From contig JASIBJ010000640.1 of NCBI GenBank assembly GCA_030045215.1, positions 1 to 15,314 on the forward strand: 15,314 bases of DNA, in the 5' to 3' direction. This document shows positions 1 to 5,852 of the stretch, in pieces. Under the pieces are notes generated by a model, which saw nothing but the letters and a program-made list of their open reading frames with translations, had not been told where the DNA came from and searched no databases. The stretch comes from Streptosporangiaceae bacterium. GTDB lineage: Bacteria; Actinomycetota; Actinomycetes; Streptosporangiales; Streptosporangiaceae. Position 1 is the first letter of the stretch. The number at the start of each line of letters is the position of its first letter. The position numbers and the translations under genes were made by a program.

Positions 1-291
1 CACCCAGCCCGCCAAGAGGAGGAACGCCGCTGCTGCCGCCGCCGACGCCGCGGTCCGGTCGGCTGCCGCGGCGAGACCGGCAGCTGCGGCGGCTGCGACG
101 ACGCCGAGGATTCCTGGAACGGGCATGCGGCGGTCTGCGAAGCGGTGCACGTTCCCCATGACAGCGGTGAGCGTGGCGTCGTCAACCCTGGCGAGCGCCG
201 GTCGCTGGACGAGCGCGCAGAAAACGTCGGTGCCGTAGACCACGCCGGTGCCCACGATCGCGGCGAGCGCGGCGAGTTGGTACAGGAGCAT
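1..291 (-). CDS. DUF1772-type (anthrone oxygenase-like) membrane protein, N-terminal part
   Basis: This gene starts with ATG at 291 and runs off the left edge; 97 codons are visible. The N-terminus is a hydrophobic helix (about residues 3-25, containing LLYQLAALAAIVGTG and GTDVF). A polar stretch with the motif VHRFADRRMP follows (49-57). Two Ala-rich hydrophobic stretches come next (about 58-77 and 81-97). This order and the early Gly-Thr-Asp motif resemble DUF1772/anthrone-oxygenase-like integral membrane proteins, whose biochemical role is mostly unknown. The start codon shares one base with the stop of the SnoaL-like gene (TGATG), so the two are surely co-transcribed and probably translationally coupled. 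No separate Shine-Dalgarno is needed. Family assignment is by pattern only and the C-terminus is not visible. Confidence 0.7.
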   Translation of the reverse strand, partial: MLLYQLAALAAIVGTGVVYGTDVFCALVQRPALARVDDATLTAVMGNVHRFADRRMPVPGILGVVAAAAAAGLAAAADRTAASAAAAAAFLLLAGWV

Positions 292-722
292 CATGCCTGG
301 GCCTCGAGGCCACCGCCCAGCGGCGGCAACGCGCCCATCTGCTGAAACACCTGCAGGGTGTTCAGCTCGTCCCAGTGCTCGGCGAACATGCCATCCTCGA
401 TGCGCCAGATGTCGATGGACCGCATTTCGACTGCGCTGCCACTGGCGGGGATGCCCATGAAGTCTCCCGTATGCGTACCGCGATAGACGAACCGTCCCAC
501 CACCCGGTCGCCGGCGATCACCAGGTCTTCCATGCTGGGGCTGACGTCGGGCAGCGCCACGAAGAACGCGTGCCAGAACTGACGGTCCGCTTCGCGGCCG
601 TCAGCGACGAACGCGTTGTGGTTGATGTAGTTCTCAGCCACGAACTGGTCGACCAGGTCTGGGTCGCGGGTCTCGAGCATCTTGAGGTAGGTCTCGACTA
701 GCTCTTGTCCGTGCGTGTCCAT
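291..722 (-). CDS. SnoaL-like ester cyclase / NTF2-fold protein
   Basis: The product is 143 aa, the usual size of a single SnoaL-like (NTF2-fold) domain. Typical features are the N-terminal helix VETYLKMLETRD, the NYINHNA motif (31-37), FFVALPDVSPSMEDLVIAGD (53-72), VVGRFVYRGTHTGDFMGIPASG (74-95) and the closing DIWRIEDGMFAEHWD segment (104-118). The family includes polyketide cyclases but also many small hydrolase- or isomerase-like proteins of unknown substrate, so the substrate cannot be called. The ATG at 722 has a GAGGAG Shine-Dalgarno about 9 nt upstream. A promoter and palindromes upstream suggest control by the divergent TetR protein. It is the first gene of an operon with the DUF1772-type membrane protein. 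The pairing suggests small-molecule detoxification or modification; that is inference. Confidence 0.88.
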   Translation of the reverse strand: MDTHGQELVETYLKMLETRDPDLVDQFVAENYINHNAFVADGREADRQFWHAFFVALPDVSPSMEDLVIAGDRVVGRFVYRGTHTGDFMGIPASGSAVEMRSIDIWRIEDGMFAEHWDELNTLQVFQQMGALPPLGGGLEAQA

Positions 723-741
723 GTCGTTTTTCTCCTCGGGT

Positions 742-752
742 TAGCACTGCTA
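742..752. promoter_or_regulatory. Candidate TetR operator 1 (TAGC-N3-GCTA)
   Basis: TAGC-ACT-GCTA is a perfect inverted repeat lying just downstream of the predicted SnoaL-operon start. It has the same arms and spacing as the core of the palindrome at 807-821, next to the regulator gene. A further inverted repeat, TAGCGT-N5-ACGCTA, spans 751-767 and contains the -10. The shared TAGC/GCTA arms make this the likely operator cluster. Confidence 0.5.
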
Positions 753-761
753 GCGTTAGCG

Positions 762-790
762 ACGCTACAACAACGAGCTGCGCTAGTCAA
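762..790 (-). promoter_or_regulatory. Sigma-70-type promoter of the SnoaL/DUF1772 operon
   Basis: Read on the minus strand, TTGACT (790-785) is followed after exactly 17 nt by TAGCGT (767-762). This is a good housekeeping -35/-10 pair and predicts a transcript start near 755, giving a leader of about 33 nt before the ATG at 722. The -10 lies inside an inverted repeat and the predicted start abuts a second palindrome, as expected for a repressible promoter. Confidence 0.6.
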
Positions 791-806
791 TAGCAGCGCT
801 CGCACT

Positions 807-821
807 GGTAGCCGTGCTACC
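807..821. promoter_or_regulatory. Candidate TetR operator 2 (GGTAGC-CGT-GCTACC)
   Basis: A perfect 6-bp inverted repeat with a 3-bp centre ends 8 bp before the tetR GTG. It overlaps TACCGT (818-823), a possible -10 that would place the tetR transcript start at or very near the GTG. No clear Shine-Dalgarno precedes the GTG, so tetR may be leaderless and autoregulated through this site. Binding is inferred from symmetry and position only. Confidence 0.55.
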
Positions 822-829
822 GTTGAGCT

Positions 830-1408
830 GTGACTATCCAAGATCGTCGGTTGCGCGAGCGCACCGCCCGGCGCCGGCTCATCATGGCGACGGCACGAAC
901 GCTGGCCGAACATGAAGGATGGGACGCGGTCACTACGCGCCGTCTGTCCACGGAGATCGAATACAGCCAGCCGGTGCTGTACAAGCACTTCGCATCGATG
1001 GAGGAGATCGTCGAGGCTGTTGCGCTGGAGGGCTTCGGCGAACTCGCTGAGACGCTGCGCGCGGCTCGCCGCAGTGCGGAGACCGCCGGGGACGCGCTGA
1101 CCCTGACCGCCCGCGCGTTCAGCAAGTTCGCCACCGACAACCCAGCGCTTTACGACGCGATGTTCTCCCGGGCCACGCGACTGCGCTTCGGCTCTGACAA
1201 CACTCCAGCGCCGCTACATGCGGCATTTAGCGAGCTGCGGGCGGCAGTCGCCCCCGTGGCCCACGAGCGAGACACCGAAACGTTGACCGAAGTGTTCTGG
1301 GCCGGGCTGCACGGCCTGGCCACCCTCAGCCGCAGCGACCGGCTACGCCCGGGCCATGACGACGAGCGCATCGAACTCCTTGTCGGCCAGTTCGGCGTTA
1401 CCGGCTGA
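830..1408 (+). CDS. TetR/AcrR-family transcriptional regulator with WHG-type C-terminal domain
   Basis: The product is 192 aa, a normal TetR size. The N-terminal helix-turn-helix spans about residues 10-56: RLIMATARTLAEHEGWDAVTT, RRLSTEIEYSQPVLYKHF, then ASMEEIVEAVA. The C-terminal ligand domain contains NPALYDAMFS (104-113) and FWAGLHGLATLSRSDRL (156-172), the W-x-G-L-H-G signature of the WHG group of TetR C-domains. The GTG at 830 is chosen because it leaves the full HTH and lies right after a palindrome. The ATG at 884 (residue 19) would cut into the first helix. It is divergent from the SnoaL/DUF1772 operon, 107 bp apart, and most likely represses that operon and itself. The ligand is unknown. 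Confidence 0.92.
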   Translation: MTIQDRRLRERTARRRLIMATARTLAEHEGWDAVTTRRLSTEIEYSQPVLYKHFASMEEIVEAVALEGFGELAETLRAARRSAETAGDALTLTARAFSKFATDNPALYDAMFSRATRLRFGSDNTPAPLHAAFSELRAAVAPVAHERDTETLTEVFWAGLHGLATLSRSDRLRPGHDDERIELLVGQFGVTG

Positions 1409-1415
1409 CTCTCCA

Positions 1416-1432
1416 AGCGGCTCGCAGCCGTT
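1416..1432 (+). terminator. Short hairpin after tetR
   Basis: CGGCT-CGC-AGCCG (1418-1430) forms a 5-bp GC-rich stem with a 3-nt loop, extended by a G-T and an A-T pair. It begins 8 nt after the tetR stop. There is no U-tract, which is common for actinobacterial terminators. Confidence 0.45.
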
Positions 1433-1461
1433 GATCTGTGGCCATCACCTCGGCGGCGCGC

Positions 1462-1554
1462 TCAAGGGGAAGGTGGACGGGTGGTTCTTTCGAGCTCTTT
1501 GATCAGGTAGTCGGACATGCTCTTGGCCTGCGTGTCGCCGCACAGGGAATCCGG
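1462..1554 (-). pseudogene. Decayed fragment of a thioredoxin-reductase-like FAD/NAD(P) oxidoreductase
   Basis: The minus frame ending at the TGA at 1464-1462 encodes about 30 residues containing GDTQAKSMSDYLIKELERT. This matches the segment after the second Rossmann strand in actinobacterial thioredoxin-reductase-like proteins, which typically reads RGD/RGE-x-L-x-x-SMSDYL-x-x-x-I-E. Here the usual Arg is Cys. Recognisable sequence stops on both sides, and an in-frame stop lies about 20 codons upstream. No start codon or ribosome site supports a real small gene. A weakly similar stretch in another frame just downstream (EVMATDQRLRA) might be the continuation. It is best read as a gene remnant; the match is short and from memory. 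Confidence 0.4.
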
Positions 1555-1719
1555 TCGTCCCTGGCGGCCGTTTCTTTTCGCCGAGCGCTTTGGCCGCGAA
1601 GTTATTCAGTTGTGACCATCCCGGCGCTAACCAAACGCGCCCTCAAGCGTGTCTAAGGGGTGTAGGGCCCGGTGGTCCAGCAGGGGCGATCGCCAGGCCC
1701 GTGTCTGACGGGAGGCACC

Positions 1720-1965
1720 ATGTCGAGTATCAGCGGGAACTGGGCGGAGCTGGCCAGCCAGAACGAGCGCCTCCTGCGAGCGGCCGACACGCAGCTCGGG
1801 CAGGCTGACTACACCCCAGAGACTGCTGAACCGGCACGGTGGACCGAGCTGGCCAGCCAGCGCGAGCGGCTCATAGCGCACTCGGATCCGCTGTACCGGC
1901 TGGTCAGCTCGCCACAGCTCCCGTCAGGCTTCCGGCTCGCCGCGTCCGCAGCTCCCGCGGCGTAG
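1720..1965 (+). CDS. Small protein of unknown function with a 12-residue tandem repeat
   Basis: The predicted protein is 81 aa, with ATG at 1720 preceded by GGGAGG at 1710-1715 (4-nt gap to the ATG). A GTG at 1672 in the same frame has no ribosome site and is not preferred. The sequence contains two copies of W-[AT]-E-L-A-S-Q-[NR]-E-R-L-[LI], at about residues 6-17 and 41-52. Both are followed by a short Ala- or His-containing helix and an Asp. The DNA of the core (GAGCTGGCCAGCCAG) is identical in both copies, suggesting a recent internal duplication. The C-terminus is Ala/Ser/Pro-rich. There is no signal peptide, membrane segment or cysteine. The family is not recognised. It is convergent with proS, separated by a hairpin. 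Confidence 0.6.
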   Translation: MSSISGNWAELASQNERLLRAADTQLGQADYTPETAEPARWTELASQRERLIAHSDPLYRLVSSPQLPSGFRLAASAAPAA

Positions 1966-1972
1966 CGAGCCG

Positions 1973-1986
1973 GCTGCGGGGGCAGC
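1973..1986. terminator. Hairpin between convergent genes
   Basis: GCTGC-GGGG-GCAGC is a perfect 5-bp stem with a G4 loop. It lies 8 nt after the small-protein stop and 20 nt beyond the proS stop, between convergent genes. It could terminate both transcripts. No U-run follows on either strand. Confidence 0.4.
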
Positions 1987-2005
1987 ACGCGCTGTGCCAG
2001 GGGTC

Positions 2006-3712
2006 CTAGGCTCCGGCGATTGCGACCATTTCCCTGACATGCTTCACGGCCTGGTCGACGGGGACGCGCTCCTTTTCGCCCGTTGACCGGCGTACCACCT
2101 CGACGAGGCCGTCGGCTAGGTCGCGGCTGCCCACGGCAACCCGCACCGGGATCCCGGTCAGCTCAGCGTCCTTGAACTTAACGCCCGGCCGCTCGTCGCG
2201 GTCGTCGATTATCACCTCGGTCCCGGCTGCGCGCAGCTTCGCGTATATCGACTCAGCGGTGGTCACGACCGCGTTGTCCCTGGGCGACAGCGGGATCACG
2301 GTCACCTCGGCCGGGGCCACCTGGACCGGCCAGGCCAGGCCCGCGTCGTCGTGGTACAGCTCGGCGATGACCGCCATGGCCCGCTCCACACCGATGCCGT
2401 AACTGCCCATGATGGGCACGATCAGTGAACCGTCCGGGCCGAGGACGGTGACGCCGAAGGCCGTGGTGAACTTGCGGCCGAGCTTGAAGATGTGACCGAC
2501 TTCGATGGCCCGGATGAGCTGCAGCGGCTCGCCGCAACGCGGGCACGGCTCGCCGGCGGTCACCTCGCGCAGGTCGGCCCACGTGCCGACCTGGATGTCG
2601 CGTTCGACGTCCACGCCGGTCAGGTGGACGTCGTCGGTGTTCGCGCCGGTCGCCATGTCCCGGCGTCCGCGCAGCGCAACGTCCGCGATAACCGGCAGGC
2701 CAGTCACGCCGACGGCGCCGAGGCTGCCGGGCAGCGCGCCAAGGGAGGCCCGGATCTCGTCCGGATGGGCCGGGCGGATGTCGGTCACGCCGGTGGCGTC
2801 GATGAGCTTCTGATCCTGCAACTGGTGGTCGCCACGCAGCAGCACCAGTGTCAACTGGCCGTTCATGACCTCGACGAGCGTCTTGATCTGACGGTCAGCC
2901 GCGAGGCCGTACCCGGTCGCAAGATCCTCGATGGTGCGCACGCCGGGCGTGTCCAGCCGGGCTGGCGCCGAAGGGCCAGGTACATCCTCGGCAGCCGGGA
3001 GCGCGGACGTCGCCCGCTCAAGGTTGGCGGCGTAGTCGCAGCCTGGGCACGTGGCAACAAGGTCCTCGCCGGTCTCTGACGGGCACATGAACTCCAGCGA
3101 GTCCTTGCCGCCCATGGTCCCGTTGGATGCCTCGACCGCGATGGCCGGGATGCCGAGCCGGGCGAAGATCCGCTCGTAGGCGCCGCGGTGGGCGTCGAAC
3201 GACTTATCCAGCCCCGCCTCGTCAAGGTCGAAACTGTAGGAGTCCTTCATGGTGAACTCGCGCACCCGCAGCAGCCCGTTCTTCGGCCGGGCCTCGTCCC
3301 TGAACTTGGTCTGGAAGTGGTACCAGAACTGCGGGAGCTGACGGTAAGAAGACAGCTCCTCGGCGACGGTGGTGAAGATCTCCTCGTGCGTGATGCCGAG
3401 GACCATGTCGGCGCCCTTGCGGTCCTTCAGCCGGAACATCACGTCGATCTGTCCTAGCCGGCCGCTGCGCTCCCAGATCTCGGCCGGGTGCATGCACGGC
3501 AGCAGGAACTCCTGCGCGCCGATCGCGTCCATCTCCTCGCGGATCACGCCGATGACCTTCGCGCGCACCTTCATGCCGAGCGGCAGCATCGAGTAGTGGC
3601 CGGCCATGAGCTGCCGGATGAACCCGGCCCGCACCAGCAGGCGGTGGCTGGCGGCCTCGGCCTCGGCCGGATCCTCTCGCAGGGTCGGGATGTGCAGCTG
3701 TGACCAGCGCAT
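2006..3712 (-). CDS. proS: Prolyl-tRNA synthetase, bacterial type with INS editing domain
   Basis: ProRS (568 aa) charges tRNA-Pro in the cytoplasm. The start at 3712 gives the family's typical opening, MRWSQLHIPTLREDPAEAEA, and has AGAGG about 8 nt upstream. A longer frame to 3844 adds 44 unrelated Arg-rich residues and was rejected. The class II core shows motif 1 around 44-76 (PLGMKVRAKVIGVIREEM), motif 2 around 137-153 (FRDEARPKNGLLRVREF) and motif 3 at 437-450 (SYGIGVERAMAVIA). The insertion editing domain that hydrolyses Ala-tRNA-Pro lies around 235-385 and keeps the IKTLVEV and GSLGAVG motifs. Cys pairs at 222/225 and 390/393 resemble those in long bacterial ProRS. The anticodon-binding domain begins about 468 (EVTVIPLSPRD) and runs to the C-terminus. 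It appears monocistronic. Confidence 0.97.
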   Translation of the reverse strand: MRWSQLHIPTLREDPAEAEAASHRLLVRAGFIRQLMAGHYSMLPLGMKVRAKVIGVIREEMDAIGAQEFLLPCMHPAEIWERSGRLGQIDVMFRLKDRKGADMVLGITHEEIFTTVAEELSSYRQLPQFWYHFQTKFRDEARPKNGLLRVREFTMKDSYSFDLDEAGLDKSFDAHRGAYERIFARLGIPAIAVEASNGTMGGKDSLEFMCPSETGEDLVATCPGCDYAANLERATSALPAAEDVPGPSAPARLDTPGVRTIEDLATGYGLAADRQIKTLVEVMNGQLTLVLLRGDHQLQDQKLIDATGVTDIRPAHPDEIRASLGALPGSLGAVGVTGLPVIADVALRGRRDMATGANTDDVHLTGVDVERDIQVGTWADLREVTAGEPCPRCGEPLQLIRAIEVGHIFKLGRKFTTAFGVTVLGPDGSLIVPIMGSYGIGVERAMAVIAELYHDDAGLAWPVQVAPAEVTVIPLSPRDNAVVTTAESIYAKLRAAGTEVIIDDRDERPGVKFKDAELTGIPVRVAVGSRDLADGLVEVVRRSTGEKERVPVDQAVKHVREMVAIAGA

Positions 3713-4100
3713 GAGCGAGCCTCTTCTTGCCGGACGCGGGGACTGTTGCGGACACGTAAGTCTAGAGGGCCGGCGCGGCGTCGTGGTCGTGCCCCGGCGC
3801 CACCGGACGAGCAACGCGCGGCCGTATGCCCATACCATGCTCATGCCTGCTTTACCGCGATCTATTCGTCATGCCTGGCGCGGTCGCCCCGCGCTTTCCG
3901 CCGGGGACCTGGCCGTTACCGCTTGCCGCTCGTTGAGGCGTCCGCACGTGCGGCGATGCGACCAAGGGGGCCGGGCGCTCACCGCGCCAAACTCTCGGCC
4001 GGGCCAACTCCGCGTGTGGCGCGGTGTCGGTTTCGCCCGTATACATACCTTTCATTTAGGTACCGAGTTTGGCCGAATGCTGGCCGGGCACGCTCCTTGC
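3713..4100. other. Divergent intergenic region between proS and the small membrane-protein pair
   Basis: This is 388 bp without a supportable gene. For proS (minus) a weak -10, TAGACT (3764-3759), has no clear -35. For the plus-strand pair there is an AT-rich patch at 4041-4063 with the inverted repeat TACCT-N7-AGGTA (4046-4062). A GC-rich hairpin, GCGCGG-N5-CCGCGC, lies at 3878-3894, and a perfect 12-bp palindrome at 3942-3953. The open frames across it on both strands have shadow-type composition. No T-box or other leader RNA was recognised upstream of proS. Confidence 0.5.
3942..3953. repeat. Perfect 12-bp palindrome
   Basis: CCGCACGTGCGG is fully self-complementary and sits in the proS/small-membrane-protein intergenic region, 230 bp from one start and 148 bp from the other. 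It could be a regulator site, but palindromes of this composition also arise by chance in GC-rich DNA. Confidence 0.3.
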
Positions 4101-4331
4101 ATGCCGACGAATAGGTCAGCTCGCCGGGTCTTGTCGCTGGCGATGGGCATCGCGGCGATCTTCGACCTGACCGGCACGATCCTGTACAGAACCATGCGTC
4201 CAGTCCTTCCGCCAAGCCCGCCGCGCGCCGATGAAGACCCCTTCAGCGCGGCGATGAGCACGATCATGGCCGCGAAGCCAGAGGCGGCCAGAAGTGCGCA
4301 AGAAGAAAGCGGTGAGGCGTTACTCGCATGA
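4101..4331 (+). CDS. Small single-span membrane protein of unknown function
   Basis: The predicted product is 76 aa. A basic N-terminus (MPTNRSARR) is followed by one hydrophobic segment at about 10-29 (VLSLAMGIAAIFDLTGTILY), a Pro-rich linker (RPVLPPSPPRADED) and a polar, Ala/Glu-rich tail. This suggests one membrane span with a short soluble tail; orientation is uncertain. The ATG at 4101 has no good Shine-Dalgarno. An alternative ATG at 4077 in the same frame would add eight residues, and a leaderless start is possible. The stop overlaps the next start as ATGA (4328-4331), so the two genes are translationally coupled and likely work together. The overlap is the main support for this being real. 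No family is recognised. Confidence 0.6.
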   Translation: MPTNRSARRVLSLAMGIAAIFDLTGTILYRTMRPVLPPSPPRADEDPFSAAMSTIMAAKPEAARSAQEESGEALLA

Positions 4332-4867
4332 CTGATACCGACCGAGTCCCAGTCCCCGGCCCCGCAGACCCCTCCCACGGGACTGACGCGGCAATCCGGC
4401 AACCTCCCTCAGCCGCGAGGACGGCTGAGTCGGCTGGCGCGGGCGAGATCGCCGATGCGGTCATCGACCGGATCGGCGGAAAGGCGCCCGAGCGCCGGCA
4501 GCACTCAGAAATCCCATCGGTCGACCAGGCCATCGCCCTGCGCGAGCAGGCACCAGAGTTGTACGACCTCTGGCTGAAGGTCGCGCAGGAGAAGGCCAAC
4601 ACAGCCAACTACGTCGACCGGGCCCCGTACGAGATACCCGAGCGGCTCGCGCAGAGCGGGCGGCCACGGGCTCTCGGGGCGCTGGTCATCGTCCTGTCCT
4701 TCTGCGGTTACCTGGCCTGGCTCGGCGGCCCGGGGCCGTACATCGGCGGGCTCATCGCCGTCCTCGACCTCATCGTCATGTTCGGCATGTTCTTCGGCCT
4801 GCGACCCGACCGGCTGCCAGACGCGCAGCCGCCGAACCCGCGTAACCGGGGTAAGCGCCGACTCTGA
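4328..4867 (+). CDS. Two-span membrane protein, possibly DUF2335-like
   Basis: The product is 179 aa. The first 60 residues are Pro/Ala-rich and disordered. A charged helical region (about 64-111) contains DQAIALREQAPELYDLWLKVAQEKANTA in two adjoining helices and then ERLAQSGRPR. Two hydrophobic segments follow at about 115-132 and 136-157 (ending IVMFGMFFG), then a basic, Pro-rich tail. An acidic/basic helix followed by two close membrane spans resembles DUF2335-type predicted membrane proteins, but the match is weak. The start overlaps the preceding stop (ATGA), with GTGAGG about 11 nt upstream. It forms a two-gene unit with the small membrane protein. Function is unknown. Confidence 0.75.
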   Translation: MTDTDRVPVPGPADPSHGTDAAIRQPPSAARTAESAGAGEIADAVIDRIGGKAPERRQHSEIPSVDQAIALREQAPELYDLWLKVAQEKANTANYVDRAPYEIPERLAQSGRPRALGALVIVLSFCGYLAWLGGPGPYIGGLIAVLDLIVMFGMFFGLRPDRLPDAQPPNPRNRGKRRL

Positions 4868-4921
4868 TCGCGGCGGCGGCGCGGCGGCACCGACTCTGAT
4901 CGCCGGCGCCGCCCGCCGCCG
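4858..4921 (+). repeat. 14-bp direct repeat with GC-rich hairpin after the membrane-protein gene
   Basis: CCGACTCTGATCGC occurs at 4858-4871 (over the stop codon) and again at 4890-4903, 32 bp apart. The segment between them is rich in GGC and the segment after it is rich in GCC. These can pair (GGCGGCGG with CCGCCGCC, one bulge) to form a hairpin whose loop carries the second copy. It probably acts as a terminator or arose by slippage; no U-tract is present. Confidence 0.4.
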
Positions 4922-4939
4922 CACCAGCCGTTAACCTGG

Positions 4940-4957
4940 GGCGGGAGGTAGCCCGCC
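4940..4957 (+). promoter_or_regulatory. Hairpin sequestering the amidohydrolase ribosome binding site
   Basis: GGCGGG (4940-4945) and CCCGCC (4952-4957) can form a 6-bp all-GC stem around a 6-nt loop. The Shine-Dalgarno GGGAGG (4943-4948) lies half in the stem and half in the loop, 10 nt before the ATG at 4959. This could limit translation unless the stem is opened. It is seen in the sequence; the effect is inferred. Confidence 0.4.
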
Positions 4958-4958
4958 G

Positions 4959-5696
4959 ATGCTCGAAGGCAACTTGCTCGTCGACGCCCACGTTCACGTG
5001 GCCAGGCTCCCGACGCTGTCAGACGACTGGCAGGCCTGGCGAACCGCCTTCGGCGAAGCCAACTCGATCGAGCAGCTTTACGATGACGATGGCGTGCCAC
5101 TGCCCGCGGCCATCGACGAGTACTTCGCTGCCGAGGGCGCCGATCACGTCCTGCTGTTCACCGAGTACAGCCCCAAGACGACCGGCATTCAGCCCATTGC
5201 GGACGTGCTGCCGCTGGCCGAGCACAACCCGGACCGGTTCCGCCTCGTCGCCAACGTCAACCCGCACCTGCATTACCCCGTCGCGGCCGAACTGGCACGC
5301 CAGGTGAACCTCGGTGCCGTCGCCTGCAAGATCCATCCCGTGCACGGCGGATTCGAGCCCGCCGAGCGGATGCTGTACCCCGCCTACTCCTGGGCAGAGG
5401 AACGAGGTCTTCCGGTCATTGTGCACTGCGGGACGTCGACGTTCGCCGGGTCGGTCAACGCCTACGGCGATCCTGTCCTGCTTGACCCTGTCTTCCGTGA
5501 CTTCCCTGATCTCACGGTCGTGCTGGCGCACGGCGGCCGCGGCTGGTGGTATGACCAGGCATCCTTCCTGGCCCTGATGCGCCCGACGGTCTGGCTTGAA
5601 GTGTCAGGCCTCCCCCCGCAGCGGCTCCCGGACTACTACGGCGCTGCGCTCCCCCGGCTGGCGGCTAAGATGATCTTCGGGACGGACTGGCCCTGA
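4959..5696 (+). CDS. Metal-dependent amidohydrolase (Amidohydro_2-type), truncated by an in-frame TGA
   Basis: This is a TIM-barrel hydrolase or decarboxylase-like protein of the amidohydrolase superfamily; its substrate is unknown. The visible frame is 245 aa. Metal-site motifs are in order: HxH at 11-13 (DAHVHV), K124 (CKIHPVHGG), H156 (VIVHCGTS), H191 (VLAHGGRG) and D243 (FGTDWP). The TGA at 5694-5696 comes two codons after that Asp, in place of a codon where relatives usually continue with Gly or another small residue. The same frame then encodes 43 more plausible residues to a TAG at 5826. All metal ligands are retained, but the last helices of the barrel would be missing. The ATG at 4959 is preceded by GGGAGG. 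It may be a recent pseudogene, a readthrough product or carry a sequencing error. Confidence 0.85.
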   Translation: MLEGNLLVDAHVHVARLPTLSDDWQAWRTAFGEANSIEQLYDDDGVPLPAAIDEYFAAEGADHVLLFTEYSPKTTGIQPIADVLPLAEHNPDRFRLVANVNPHLHYPVAAELARQVNLGAVACKIHPVHGGFEPAERMLYPAYSWAEERGLPVIVHCGTSTFAGSVNAYGDPVLLDPVFRDFPDLTVVLAHGGRGWWYDQASFLALMRPTVWLEVSGLPPQRLPDYYGAALPRLAAKMIFGTDWP

Positions 5697-5828
5697 GTGC
5701 CGGGAGTGCAGCGGAACGCGCGTGCCCTGCAGAAGGTCCTGCTGGAGGCGGGCTGTGCCGGGGGCGACGTCGCGGCGGCCCTGGGTGGCAATGCGGCCCG
5801 GGTCTTCGGCCTGGTCACTAGCTCGTAG
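5697..5828 (+). pseudogene. Stranded C-terminal part of the amidohydrolase gene
   Basis: This directly continues the 4959 frame after the TGA; 5826 is 289 codons from the start. It encodes VPGVQRNARALQKVLLEAG, then a GDVAAALGGNAARVFGL segment. The latter is the classic amidohydrolase ending, in which the last helix carries x-GNAARVFGL. It has no start or ribosome binding site of its own. The protein-like sequence shows the interruption is a single base change (for example GGA to TGA) and not a frameshift. Confidence 0.75.
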
Positions 5829-5852
5829 CGGGCTGCGGCCGCCGATGGTGGC

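Larger units (their letters stand above)
1409..1719. other. Gene-free stretch between tetR and the small repeat protein
   Basis: After the tetR hairpin this stretch holds a decayed minus-strand coding fragment (1462-1554, listed separately). Beyond that there is low-information sequence up to the small protein's ribosome binding site at 1710-1715. The open frames crossing it on the plus strand have no recognisable protein character. No convincing promoter was found for the small gene downstream. Confidence 0.5.

Noticed and set aside
3713..3844. N-terminal extension of proS to a start at 3844
   Set aside because: The extra 44 residues are Arg/Pro/Thr-rich and unlike any ProRS. The start at 3712 gives the standard N-terminus and has a ribosome binding site.
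3606..4100. Long upstream extension of the small membrane protein frame, antisense to proS
   Set aside because: The extension is antisense to the proS 5' end and has no protein-like features; the hydrophobic segment and gene overlap only support starts near 4077-4101.
5694..5740. Selenocysteine (or glycine-coded TGA) at the amidohydrolase in-frame stop
   Set aside because: Relatives are expected to have Gly or a similar small residue there, not Cys. No convincing SECIS hairpin follows; only TGCAG/CTGCA arms around a 15-nt loop were seen. TGA ends many other genes here, so a code change is ruled out.
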